Shown: one piece after another, positions 8,964 through 17,127 of the stretch
Numbering within the stretch: the first letter of the stretch is position 1
How the letters are laid out: every line of letters begins with the position of its first letter
Made by a program: the position numbers and the translations under genes
The notes under the pieces: model-generated
What the model was told of the DNA's origin: nothing
Seen by the model: the letters and a program-made list of their open reading frames with translations, nothing else
Databases searched by the model: none
Source of the DNA: Alphaproteobacteria bacterium
GTDB taxonomy: Bacteria; Pseudomonadota; Alphaproteobacteria; Caulobacterales; Hyphomonadaceae
Direction: 5' to 3'
Assembly: GCA_018969425.1 (NCBI GenBank)
Contig: JAGWYJ010000011.1
Coordinates: 1 to 64,000 of the forward strand
Length of the DNA: 64,000 nucleotides

Positions 8964-10028
8964 CTAAGGATCGAGGGGGTCGAAGGCGTAGTGAAGGTCA
9001 GCCCCAAGCATGGGCATGTCGTAGGCGAAGCCCTGCACGAACTCGCATCCGACTTCGATGAGACCCGCCGCATCGGCCGGATCCTCAACGCCTTCGGCGG
9101 TCGTCTCCATGCCGAGGTCGCGTATCAGGGCGGTCAGGGCCGCCACGATGCGGGCGGCGCGCGGCTGTCGGGCCATACGCACCAGACGCGGATCAAGCTT
9201 CACCCCGTTGGCTGGAAACTCCGCCAGCCAGGCGAATGAGGAATGACCCGCTCCGAAATCGTCGAGGACGATCCCGGCGCCGGCCGCCCGGAACGCGGCC
9301 AGCGCCCCGAGGGCGCCGACATAATCCCTCAGCGCCGCCTGCTCGGTCAGTTCGATGCGCAGCACCCCGTCCGGAAGCTCGGCCTCTCGAATGATGTCGG
9401 CGATCTGCTCAACCAGAAGAGGCTGGGCGATCTCGGCAGCCGACAGATTGACCTGCATGAACACCGAATGACCTGCAGCGCGAAGAGAGGCCAGAACCAT
9501 GGCGGACTTAGCGAGCATGGTCGGGGCGAGCGCGGCCCAGTCGGCGTTGAGACCACGCGCCTCGAGGGAGGCTGGCGCGGACAGACGTCCTTCAGGAGAC
9601 CTGAACCTCGCCAGCGCCTCAAAGCCCACCACCTGCAGATCGGACAGGCGACGGATCGGCTGGAATACCGGCTCGACAGGACTGCGATCGAGGCCTGCGG
9701 CCTGCGACCGGTCGCCGGTCACGATCAGTCCGCGGGCGAGGCCTGCGTCATGAAAGGCGCCGATCAGTCGCAGACGACGACCATCGCGCAGACGCAACCG
9801 GGCATCGATCGTCTCACCGAGGCCTCCTGTCTCCAGACGGCCAAGAGACGCAGGGTCCGATCCCGACTCCATCAGGTCAGTGAACGCCTCCAGACGCCAG
9901 CGACCGTCCAGATGAGAGAGCGGTCCGCCGGCTTCAGCACGGATGGACAGACAGGCGTCGACAGACTGCCAGGTCCAAAGCGCGGCGCCTGCAGCGCTCA
10001 CGGCGGTTTCTGCGCTCAGATCGAGCAT
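8964..10028 (-). CDS. EAL-domain cyclic-di-GMP phosphodiesterase
   Basis: 354 residues. The N-terminal ~110 residues look like a degenerate PAS-type sensor (starts MLDLSAETAVSAAGAALW). The EAL domain spans about 118-350 and keeps the metal and catalytic residues: E137 in FEALARF, Asn in QVNLSAAE, Glu in IELTEQ, Asp-Asp in LDDFGAGHSS, Lys in VKLDPRLV, and Glu in AEGVED. An active phosphodiesterase hydrolysing c-di-GMP to pGpG is therefore expected. There is no GGDEF domain and no membrane segment, so it is cytoplasmic. AAAGGAT precedes the start by 10 bases. It lies downstream of the thrC-peptidase genes after a 220-bp gap, so it may have its own promoter. Confidence 0.88.
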   Translation of the reverse strand: MLDLSAETAVSAAGAALWTWQSVDACLSIRAEAGGPLSHLDGRWRLEAFTDLMESGSDPASLGRLETGGLGETIDARLRLRDGRRLRLIGAFHDAGLARGLIVTGDRSQAAGLDRSPVEPVFQPIRRLSDLQVVGFEALARFRSPEGRLSAPASLEARGLNADWAALAPTMLAKSAMVLASLRAAGHSVFMQVNLSAAEIAQPLLVEQIADIIREAELPDGVLRIELTEQAALRDYVGALGALAAFRAAGAGIVLDDFGAGHSSFAWLAEFPANGVKLDPRLVRMARQPRAARIVAALTALIRDLGMETTAEGVEDPADAAGLIEVGCEFVQGFAYDMPMLGADLHYAFDPLDP

Positions 10029-10250
10029 AGGCGAACGTCATCCTTTCAGGAGGGGCCCTTCCGGACCCCGAGCCCCATCATCCTCCAAGACCCCGTCTTG
10101 GCAAGGCCCTCCCGCAGGAAGGCCCCAAGCCCGCACCTCCGCCGCATGCCTGACAGGGATGACGAGCTCTGCCGACCCGATCGGACACGTCATCACGGTC
10201 ACGCCCGCCAGGTCGTCGAGTCGAACGTCACTCGCCGTTCAGGCCCGTTC

Positions 10251-11528
10251 TCAGGCGCTCCGAGCCGCGAAGATCTCCGCCGCCCCAAGCCCTGCCCCGG
10301 GGCCGACCGCGGCGGCCACTGACGGGCCCAGACAGGCCGCCTCCGCCGCCTTTCGAACATCCTCGCGGGTCACCGCGTCAACCAGGTCGAGCACCTCGCC
10401 GATGTCGACCAGACGCCCAAAGGTCAGGAGCTCGTGCGCCGAAGAACCAGCCCGCGCCGCCGGCCCTTCAGAGGACATCGCGAAGGACGCCTTCATGACC
10501 GCCTGGGCGCGGGCGAGTTCAGCCTCGGTGGGCCCTTTCGATGCGAGATCCTCCCAGATCGAGGCCGTGATGCGCGCAACTTCCGCGGAATCTTCCGGGG
10601 CGCATCCGGCATAAACGCTCAGGCGGCCGGCATCGGTATACTGCTCGCAGGATGCGTCGATCGTGTAGGCGAGACCGCGCGCCTCCCGAACCTCCTGAAA
10701 CAGTCGCGAAGCCATTCCCCCGCCCAGGATCTCAGCCAGAAGGCGCGCTGCGTAACGATCTGCAGCCCGCGCATGGGTGGTCATGCGCGACAGGACGAGG
10801 TGGCACTGTTCGAGATCGCGTTCGGCGGTTCTGGCTGCAGACACCGGCGATTGAGGGGGGACATTCTCTGAAGACGGTCTTGACGGCCGTGTCTCGAGCC
10901 AGCGACGGGCTCGGGCCTCGACCTCAGCGTGATCAAACGCGCCAGCCAGCGAAACAACGGTTCGGGCAGGAGTGTAGTGCTCGGACGCGAAGGCGAAAAG
11001 ATCCTCACGGGTCACCGACATAAGGGTCGCCGGCGCGCCGAGGATTGGTCGACCCAGGGCGTGGCCGGGAAAATTCGCACTCTGAGCCAGCTCCATCACC
11101 AGATCATCTGGCTGATCAGCCGCCTCGCCGATCTCCTGAAGCACAACCCCCTTCTCCCGGGGAATCTCAGCCGGCGGATGTTCGGGAGCGAACACCAGAG
11201 ACAGCGCGACATCCAGCATGTCAGGAGCGTCGGCGCTCAGGCAGCGAACATAGTAGCTCGTCCGTTCATGATCCGTGGACGCATTCATGACGGCGCCGCG
11301 TTTCTCCACAGCCTCGGCCAGTTCGCGCGCATCCCGACCTGCAGCCGCCTTGAACGCCATGTGCTCGAGAAAATGGGCGAGGCCGTTGCGTTCCTCGGGT
11401 TCGTTTCGTGCGCCTGCTGCGAGCCACACCCCGACGGAGGCCGTTCGGAGATGCGGCATGGGATCGAGGGCGATGCGCGCGCCGTTGCCAAGACCGATCA
11501 CGCTCCGGGCTGCTTCACCCGCGGTCAT
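10251..11528 (-). CDS. M16-family zinc peptidase (mitochondrial processing peptidase beta-like)
   Basis: 425 residues. The inverted zinc motif HxxEH is H52-F-L-E55-H56 in AHFLEHMAFK, with the distal Glu likely in the EIGEAADQPDD helix about 75 residues on. The NAST-containing block after it (GAVMNASTDHERTSYY) is typical of processing-peptidase beta-type M16 enzymes. The second half is the usual non-catalytic M16 repeat with a conserved Arg/Tyr region. No signal peptide is visible, so it is probably cytoplasmic. It starts in a 4-bp ATGA overlap with thrC, a conserved pairing in alphaproteobacteria. The physiological substrate is unknown. Confidence 0.92.
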   Translation of the reverse strand: MTAGEAARSVIGLGNGARIALDPMPHLRTASVGVWLAAGARNEPEERNGLAHFLEHMAFKAAAGRDARELAEAVEKRGAVMNASTDHERTSYYVRCLSADAPDMLDVALSLVFAPEHPPAEIPREKGVVLQEIGEAADQPDDLVMELAQSANFPGHALGRPILGAPATLMSVTREDLFAFASEHYTPARTVVSLAGAFDHAEVEARARRWLETRPSRPSSENVPPQSPVSAARTAERDLEQCHLVLSRMTTHARAADRYAARLLAEILGGGMASRLFQEVREARGLAYTIDASCEQYTDAGRLSVYAGCAPEDSAEVARITASIWEDLASKGPTEAELARAQAVMKASFAMSSEGPAARAGSSAHELLTFGRLVDIGEVLDLVDAVTREDVRKAAEAACLGPSVAAAVGPGAGLGAAEIFAARSA

Positions 11529-12913
11529 GATTTCGCCCTGACGACGGCCTCGATCCGGTCCTTCACGAAGGCGAGCGACATGGGCCCGACGTCGAAGCGT
11601 TCTGGCCGCGAGACCACATCTCCTACCCGATCCGGAAGACCCGGTCGAACGCCGAGCGCCTGCTCGACGGTCTCAGGGAACTTGGCCGCATGCGCCGTCG
11701 CAAGGGTCACGATCGCGCCCCCTTCAACCTGTCCCCGGCGCGCGGCGGCCAGACCGACAGCCGTATGCGGGCATACCATCCAGCCGGTCTCGGAATAGGT
11801 TCGTCGCATTTCCTCGAGCGTTTCAGCATCATCAACCCGCTCTGCCGAAAACCCCATCGACCGGAAAGCCTTGGAGGCGACCTGAGGCAATTGACCGGCG
11901 CCGTCGGAGGCGAGATCCGCGTAGGCGCGCGCGACGGCGGCTCCGTCCCGATCAACCGCCTCAAACAGCAGACGCTCGAAATTGCTCGGGAGCTGGATGT
12001 CCATGGCCGGCGAGAGCGTCGGATGGGTGCGCCCTCTCGTCAGAGGCTCGCCCGCCAGCAGACGGGCCATGGCGTCATTGGCGTTGACGGCGGCGACACA
12101 GTCGAAACCGTTCAGAAGCCCGCAGCGGAATGCGACATAAGCGGCGAGAGCGTCGCCGAAATTGCCGGTCGGCACCACGAAGCGGATCGGCGTTGCGGCC
12201 CCCAGCTGAGCCTGCGCCTGAGCGAAGTAGACGCTCTGCGCCGCCACACGGGTCCAGTTGATCGAGTTGACCGCCGCCAGCGAGGTGCGCCTGCGGAACG
12301 GCTCGTCGGCAAGGAGTTGTTTGAGAATCGCCTGGGTGCCGTCGAAATCGCCCTCAAGGGCCAGATTGTGCACATTGTCGGCGCCGGTCGCCGTCATGAA
12401 CAGACGCTGGGTCGGCGAGACCCGGTTGAACGGATGGAGGATCACGATGTCGACATGCTCGGCCCCGGCGAAGGCGCTTGCCGCCGCCCCGCCCGTGTCT
12501 CCCGATGTTGCGCACAGGATCGTCATGCGCTCCCCGCGCTGACCGAGGACATGATCGTACAGCTGGGCGATGAGACGCATCGCGATGTCCTTGAACGCGA
12601 GCGTCGGGCCATGATGGAGCTCGAGCATCCAGCGGCCCGGTCCGACCTGTGCGAGAGGCGCAACCGAGGCGTGAGCGAAGGGAGCGTAGGCCCTCTCAGC
12701 GAGAGTGCGGATCACATCCGCCGGAAGCGATGCGCCTGCGAAAGCCGAGATCACCTTCACGGCCGTCTCCACATAGGAACGGCTCGGGGCGTCCGGGGTC
12801 AGAGGGGGATAGACGATGGGGGTGTAAAGCCCGCCATCAGGGGCCAGCCCGAGGAGGCTGGCTTCCACAAAGTCTATTTCGGACGGGGCGCCGCGTGTGG
12901 AGCGGTACATCAT
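11525..12913 (-). CDS. thrC: Threonine synthase
   Basis: PLP enzyme converting O-phospho-homoserine to threonine. About 462 residues from ATG 12913 (an ATGATG pair that overlaps the SURF1 stop by 4 bp). The frame is open to 13009, but that extension lies inside SURF1. The family N-terminus YRSTRGAPSEIDFVEASLLGLAPDGGLY is present. The PLP lysine lies in GPTLAFKDIAMR, the phosphate-binding loop in CATSGDTGGAAASAF, and VVPTGNFGD follows later. The long form matches proteobacterial class-1 ThrC. It is cotranscribed with SURF1 upstream and the M16 peptidase downstream (both 4-bp overlaps). Confidence 0.95.
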   Translation of the reverse strand: MMYRSTRGAPSEIDFVEASLLGLAPDGGLYTPIVYPPLTPDAPSRSYVETAVKVISAFAGASLPADVIRTLAERAYAPFAHASVAPLAQVGPGRWMLELHHGPTLAFKDIAMRLIAQLYDHVLGQRGERMTILCATSGDTGGAAASAFAGAEHVDIVILHPFNRVSPTQRLFMTATGADNVHNLALEGDFDGTQAILKQLLADEPFRRRTSLAAVNSINWTRVAAQSVYFAQAQAQLGAATPIRFVVPTGNFGDALAAYVAFRCGLLNGFDCVAAVNANDAMARLLAGEPLTRGRTHPTLSPAMDIQLPSNFERLLFEAVDRDGAAVARAYADLASDGAGQLPQVASKAFRSMGFSAERVDDAETLEEMRRTYSETGWMVCPHTAVGLAAARRGQVEGGAIVTLATAHAAKFPETVEQALGVRPGLPDRVGDVVSRPERFDVGPMSLAFVKDRIEAVVRAKS

Positions 12914-13620
12914 GAGGAAGAGTTTCCCTCTCTTGTCAGGCGCAGGCGCCCAGCCCGGACGTGGAAGACCAGATAAAAGGCCAGAAGGGCGATCGCCATG
13001 CCGAACCATGTCACGGCATAGCCCACATGCCGAACAGGCGGGGTTCGGGTGAGGAAGTCCGGCATCTGCGAGGCCGCGAGAAGCACTATGTCGGTGCGCA
13101 ACTCGGCCACCCCCAACGCTTCAGCCATCGGCTCGGCGTCGAACCAGTACCACTCATTGCGATCGGACGCGTTGACGGCCGCCATCAGGGGCTTGGACGG
13201 CCAGCGATCCGTCAGAAATCGGTCCGGAAGGCTCGTCGTCGCGGGCGCCTGCGAGGCGATCTCTCCGCCAAGCGGCAGGGGTTCAAACCCTGCTTCGACC
13301 AGGACGGGAGGCCGATCGGATCCGCACACATAGGCCGGCGAAAACAGTCGCCAGCCGGCGGCCCCCTGAAGATCATGGCCGAAGACCCGGAGCTTCGCTG
13401 GCTCTACGGACGGAGGAGACAGGCTCAGGCCGGATGCTGGCGGCTCGCCGCACAGCGCAGCCGCAGCGGGCGACGCCGGGGCGGACGCGGACCGCTCATA
13501 GGCTTCAATGAGCCCGACCTTCCATTCCGCCCGCTGAAGCTGCCAGAAGCCAAGCCAGATGAGCGCTGCGAGAAGGGGGAGAGTGAAAAGGGTCAGAACC
13601 GGAAGCGGACGGAAAAGCAT
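12910..13620 (-). CDS. SURF1 family cytochrome oxidase assembly protein
   Basis: 236 residues. SURF1 proteins help insert heme a into subunit I of aa3 oxidase. Two membrane helices flank a periplasmic domain: the N-terminal LTLFTLPLLAALIWLGFWQLQR is the family signature, and a C-terminal helix lies in VTWFGMAIALLAFYLVF after HVGYA. Two internal Cys positions lie in the periplasmic loop (ALCGE and YVCGSD). It is located at the end of the cta operon and overlaps thrC. Confidence 0.92.
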   Translation of the reverse strand: MLFRPLPVLTLFTLPLLAALIWLGFWQLQRAEWKVGLIEAYERSASAPASPAAAALCGEPPASGLSLSPPSVEPAKLRVFGHDLQGAAGWRLFSPAYVCGSDRPPVLVEAGFEPLPLGGEIASQAPATTSLPDRFLTDRWPSKPLMAAVNASDRNEWYWFDAEPMAEALGVAELRTDIVLLAASQMPDFLTRTPPVRHVGYAVTWFGMAIALLAFYLVFHVRAGRLRLTREGNSSS

Positions 13621-13774
13621 GAGAGGCGTTTAGTCCCGGGACGCGCCTGACGCTAGTCCCCGAACCGCGCCCATAAGAGGAATCGCGTCTGGTTCATCGG
13701 TTTTGAAGCCGTTGCAGAGCGGCCGGCCCAAGATCTCATGTCACCCAATCGCCCGACGAGCAGGCCCTCACGTC

Positions 13775-14368
13775 TCAGATGCCGGTCAACATTGGGGGGA
13801 TCAGGTAGGCGAAAGCGTAGAGAGCGACCCAGACGCCTGAGCAGATCCACCAGTTCGCCACCGCAAACTCCCATCCGAGGGAACGCTCGCGGGTCGAAAG
13901 ACCTAACCCCACAAGGGCCGCATAAATGAGAAGGATCAGGTAAGCCAGAAAGACCTGCATCATCCAGGTGCGGGTCGCCATGTAGAGGATCGCCACGTTC
14001 AGCGAACCGGCGGGAAACATGACCGCCCGGGTCCATTCGGCGGCGATAAACGCGATCCCAGCCGCGCCGGTCACGAGGGCGATGGCGAGGTAAATGAGGC
14101 TGCGACCAGGCATCCCGGCGCGAAAGTCATTCCTCCCGACAAACAGTGCGGCGCAGGATCCCAGACTGAAAAGCGTCGCGGTCAGAAGGCCGCCCGATGG
14201 CCTGAAGGGGCGAGCCGCCTCCTCAGCTTCCCCGCTCCGGCTCCAGATCTGGATGGTCGTCGACAGAAGATCGTCTGAGCTGACCAGCGACAGAAGGACC
14301 GGCGCCCAGAGCCCGAGGGCCGCCGCCTGCACGATGAGAAATCCCCAGAGAAAAGGCGACGCCTTCAT
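13775..14368 (-). CDS. Subunit-III/NorE-like five-helix membrane protein of the cta operon
   Basis: 197 residues from ATG 14368 (a TTG lies one codon upstream). Five membrane helices are visible at about 7-30, 60-80, 90-112, 136-156 and 168-193. The C-terminal half lines up with the neighbouring ctaE product: LIYLAIALVTGAAG with its helix IV, AEW with VEY, LYMATRTW with FFMATGFH, and EFAVANWWICSGVWVALYAF with EFAAWYWHFVDVVWLFLFAF. The His residues of the ctaE helices are missing. The five-helix layout resembles the NorE/short subunit-III group rather than full COX3 (seven helices). It sits 36 bp after ctaE, in a slot where related bacteria often carry a DUF983 gene. The relationship is my alignment by eye, and the role is unknown. 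Confidence 0.6.
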   Translation of the reverse strand: MKASPFLWGFLIVQAAALGLWAPVLLSLVSSDDLLSTTIQIWSRSGEAEEAARPFRPSGGLLTATLFSLGSCAALFVGRNDFRAGMPGRSLIYLAIALVTGAAGIAFIAAEWTRAVMFPAGSLNVAILYMATRTWMMQVFLAYLILLIYAALVGLGLSTRERSLGWEFAVANWWICSGVWVALYAFAYLIPPMLTGI

Positions 14369-14404
14369 CAAACGGGGACCCTCAACGCGCCGGACACAGC
14401 CAGA

Positions 14405-15313
14405 TCAGTGAACCGCCGCACCGCCCGGCCAGATCACATGGGGGGCGACGTAGACGAAGGCGAAGAGGAAGAGCCACACCACGTCAACGAAATGCCAGTA
14501 CCAGGCGGCGAATTCGAAACCGAGGTGTTTGTCCGGCTTCATTCCGCCGGCCATGAGACGGAACAGGCAGACCGCCAGGAAGATGGTTCCGATCACCACG
14601 TGAGCGCCGTGGAACCCGGTCGCCATGAAGAAGGCCGACCCGTAAAGCGACCCGTCATAGGAGAAGCCGGCCTCGCCGTACTCGACGACCTGGAGAGCGG
14701 TGAAGCTCAGGCCCAGAAGAACCGTCAGAAGGAGGCCCCACTTGGCCGAGTTGCGGTCGCCAACCTGAAGGGCGTGGTGCGCCCAGGTCACGGTCGTGCC
14801 CGAGAGCAGAAGGATCAGCGTGTTGATGAGAGGAAGGTGGAAGGGATCGAAGGTGTGGATCTGCTCCGGACCTTCAGCCGTGATCTGCGTGATCGGCCAG
14901 GTGGCCCAGCCCTTCAGAGCTTCCAGATCGGGATTGGCAAGGTCATAATGACCCGAGGCGCGGAGATCGTGGAAGATCGCCATCTCGAAGAAGCCCCAGA
15001 ACCAGGCCACGAAGAACATGACCTCGGAGGCGATGAACAGCACCATGCCGTAGCGCAGAGAGATCTGAACAACCTCTTTATGGTCGCCGCCGCGGCTTTC
15101 CTTGATGACGTCCCCCCACCAGCCGGTGAGGACCCAGACGATAAAGAGGAAGCCAGGCAGGGGCGCCCAGATGGTTCCCTTCTCGATGCCGAAGAGGCCC
15201 TTCATATAGGCCACCCCGCCCAGAGCGAGCATAAGAATGCCGATCGAACCCAGAAGCGGCCACGGGCTCGGCTTCACCAGGTGGTAGTCGTGTTTCACGG
15301 CGCCGTCGGCCAT
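14405..15313 (-). CDS. ctaE: Cytochrome c oxidase subunit III
   Basis: 302 residues, seven predicted membrane helices. Subunit III of the aa3-type terminal oxidase in the inner membrane. Hallmarks are the N-terminal HDYHLVKPSPWPLLGS, SEVMFFVAWFWGFF (helix III), VVEYGEAGFSYDGSLYGSAFFMATGFHGAHV, and the C-terminal FEFAAWYWHFVDVVWLFLF. The conserved Glu (VVEYGE) and His residues are all present. It follows ctaG after 76 bp. Confidence 0.97.
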   Translation of the reverse strand: MADGAVKHDYHLVKPSPWPLLGSIGILMLALGGVAYMKGLFGIEKGTIWAPLPGFLFIVWVLTGWWGDVIKESRGGDHKEVVQISLRYGMVLFIASEVMFFVAWFWGFFEMAIFHDLRASGHYDLANPDLEALKGWATWPITQITAEGPEQIHTFDPFHLPLINTLILLLSGTTVTWAHHALQVGDRNSAKWGLLLTVLLGLSFTALQVVEYGEAGFSYDGSLYGSAFFMATGFHGAHVVIGTIFLAVCLFRLMAGGMKPDKHLGFEFAAWYWHFVDVVWLFLFAFVYVAPHVIWPGGAAVH

Positions 15314-15389
15314 AGGTCCAGCCCTTCGGTTGTCGCGGGGCCCTCAGGGGTGAGTCTCCCGCCCAGATAAATCCAAATCTACCGCCGGT

Positions 15390-15956
15390 CTAATAGACTG
15401 CGGATGCGTCCTCAAGCCGCGCCGTCTTCGGAACGTCATCGGCCAGAAAATAAGTGTACGACAAAGTGATCGAATGCACATCGTTCGCCAGACGGTCTTC
15501 GTCCATATCCGGAGAGACATAAAAAATGACCGGCAGACGCTCACTGACGCCCGGCTGGAAGATCTTCTTCTTGAAACAGAAGCACTCGATCTTGTTGAAA
15601 TAAACGCCGACCTTGTGCGGAGCGACATTATAAGAGGCCATGGCCGCTACCGGACCGTCCGAGGTGTTGGCGACTTCGTAGAAACTCAGGACCGTCTCCC
15701 CAAGCTTCGCCTCGATGAACGGCTCCACCGGCTTAAACGCCAGAGGGGCCGCAGGGTCCACGTTCGCATCGAACCGAACACGAACTGTCCGGTCCAGAAC
15801 GCGATCCGGCGCCTTAACCGCCACCTGGGTCGTGCCGCCAAAACCCGTCACCCGGCAGAACGTCGAATACAGCGGCTCAGCCGCAAAACTCAGAACCAGC
15901 ATGGCCACTGCGGCGGAGGACACGCCGATCAGGGTCAGCCTCGAACGCTTGTTCAT
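15390..15956 (-). CDS. ctaG: Cytochrome c oxidase assembly protein CtaG (Cox11)
   Basis: 188 residues. Delivers copper to the CuB site of subunit I. An N-terminal membrane anchor (LTLIGVSSAAVAMLVLSFA) is followed by a periplasmic immunoglobulin-like domain. It has the conserved Cys of AEPLYSTFCRVTGFGGTT and the copper-binding CFCF pair in KIECFCFKKK. ATG 15956 is chosen because it overlaps the stop of the small upstream gene by 4 bp and begins the conserved N-terminus; the frame is open further upstream without support. Confidence 0.96.
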   Translation of the reverse strand: MNKRSRLTLIGVSSAAVAMLVLSFAAEPLYSTFCRVTGFGGTTQVAVKAPDRVLDRTVRVRFDANVDPAAPLAFKPVEPFIEAKLGETVLSFYEVANTSDGPVAAMASYNVAPHKVGVYFNKIECFCFKKKIFQPGVSERLPVIFYVSPDMDEDRLANDVHSITLSYTYFLADDVPKTARLEDASAVY

Positions 15957-16123
15957 AGGTCCCTCACAACCACGTCTGCTCCAATCTTGGTCATGGTGAT
16001 GACGAAGATCAGGATCACGAAAGTGAACAGAGCGAGGGCCATCCACTGCCCCCTGCGCTTGCGGGCGGCCGCCTGCTCCGGCGTCAGGGTCACTCGCTCG
16101 CCAGTATCTCTTGCTTCGCTCAT
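15953..16123 (-). CDS. Small single-helix oxidase-cluster protein (CoxF-like)
   Basis: 56 residues, too short for most gene finders. It begins MSEARDTGERVTLTPEQAA, then a basic stretch (ARKRRGQW), then one membrane helix (about 28-47, ALALFTFVILIFVITMT), ending VVRDL. It overlaps ctaB by 4 bp at its start (ATGA) and ctaG by 4 bp at its end, so it is tightly coupled. Small proteins of this layout occur between ctaB and ctaG in alphaproteobacteria and are often labelled CoxF. The positive-inside basic segment predicts the N-terminus in the cytoplasm. Confidence 0.85.
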   Translation of the reverse strand: MSEARDTGERVTLTPEQAAARKRRGQWMALALFTFVILIFVITMTKIGADVVVRDL

Positions 16124-17070
16124 GACGCCCCTCCAACCGCCACATGGATCGGCAGCGTGTGCTCCGCAAGAATCGCTGCGAAGAGAACGAAAAGATAGAT
16201 GATCGACACGGCGAAGAGCTGCCGGGCCCGGCCCATATCGGCGGCGCCGTCAGCATCGCCCGCCCGACTTACGAAGACGCGAACGGCCCCTGCCGTAAAC
16301 GCCGCGCCGGCGATGACCGCGGTCACGAGATAAACCCACCCTCCGAGCCCGAAAGCGACAGGAAGAAGGGCGAACGGCGTACAGATGAGGGTGTAAATCA
16401 GGATCCTGCGCCGTGTTTCCCGGGCGCCATGGGTCACCGGCAGCATCGGCACCCCGGCGCGCTCATACTCTTTCGATGTCCAGAGCGACAACGCCCAGAA
16501 ATGAGGAGGGGTCCAGAGGAAGATGAGACCAAAGAGCAGCCACGCCTCCAGGGGCGTCGAGCCGCTCGCGGCCGCCCAGCCGATCACCGGCGGAAAGGCC
16601 CCGGCGGCGCCGCCGATCACAATGTTCTCCGCGGTCGAGCGCTTCAGCCACATTGTGTAGATGACGGCATAGAAAAAGATCGAAAAGGCCAGAAGCGCGG
16701 CGGCCAGCAGGTTTGCTGCGAGAAGCATCAACATGACCGACACGACCGACATGATGAGCCCGAAGGCGAGCGCCTCAGAGGGCGGCACCAGACCTGCAGG
16801 GACGGGACGGGTCACCGTCCGGGCCATCACCGCATCGATATCGGCGTCATACCACATGTTCAGAGCCCCGGCGGCGCCGGAGCCGAGAGCGACGCTCAGC
16901 ACTGCGATCGCCGCCATGACAGGGTTCATGTCCGTCGGGGCAGCCACCAGACCGACCAGGGCCGTGAACACCACGAGCGACATCACGCGCGGCTTCATCA
17001 GCCGGACATAATCCGTCGCTGTCGCGGGACCGGCGACCGGTGAAAGGCTGGAGACGGAGGCGTCCGACAT
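16120..17070 (-). CDS. ctaB: Protoheme IX farnesyltransferase (heme O synthase)
   Basis: 316 residues from ATG 17070 (a GTG lies one codon upstream). A polytopic UbiA-superfamily enzyme that farnesylates heme b to heme o for the oxidase. The first Asp-rich motif is NMWYDADIDAVMARTVTRPVP, and the second loop around LWTPPHFWALSL carries the family's Asn/His pattern. About nine hydrophobic helices are visible. It lies between ctaD (57 bp gap) and the small coxF-like gene (4-bp overlap). Confidence 0.96.
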   Translation of the reverse strand: MSDASVSSLSPVAGPATATDYVRLMKPRVMSLVVFTALVGLVAAPTDMNPVMAAIAVLSVALGSGAAGALNMWYDADIDAVMARTVTRPVPAGLVPPSEALAFGLIMSVVSVMLMLLAANLLAAALLAFSIFFYAVIYTMWLKRSTAENIVIGGAAGAFPPVIGWAAASGSTPLEAWLLFGLIFLWTPPHFWALSLWTSKEYERAGVPMLPVTHGARETRRRILIYTLICTPFALLPVAFGLGGWVYLVTAVIAGAAFTAGAVRVFVSRAGDADGAADMGRARQLFAVSIIYLFVLFAAILAEHTLPIHVAVGGAS

Positions 17071-17127
17071 CACAAGACCCGCTCGGCCGCGAACGGGACC
17101 CTCCGGAAAGGAGGGCCCCGTCAGGCT

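Noticed and set aside
10029-10250. Extra gene between the EAL protein and the M16 peptidase
   Set aside because: The open frames there overlap real genes on the other strand and have no ribosome site or family match; I treat it as intergenic.
11690-12976. 428-codon open frame opposite thrC
   Set aside because: Antisense shadow; thrC has clear PLP-enzyme motifs in the other strand.
14408-15370. 320-codon open frame opposite ctaE
   Set aside because: Antisense shadow of ctaE with low-complexity acidic composition and no ribosome site.
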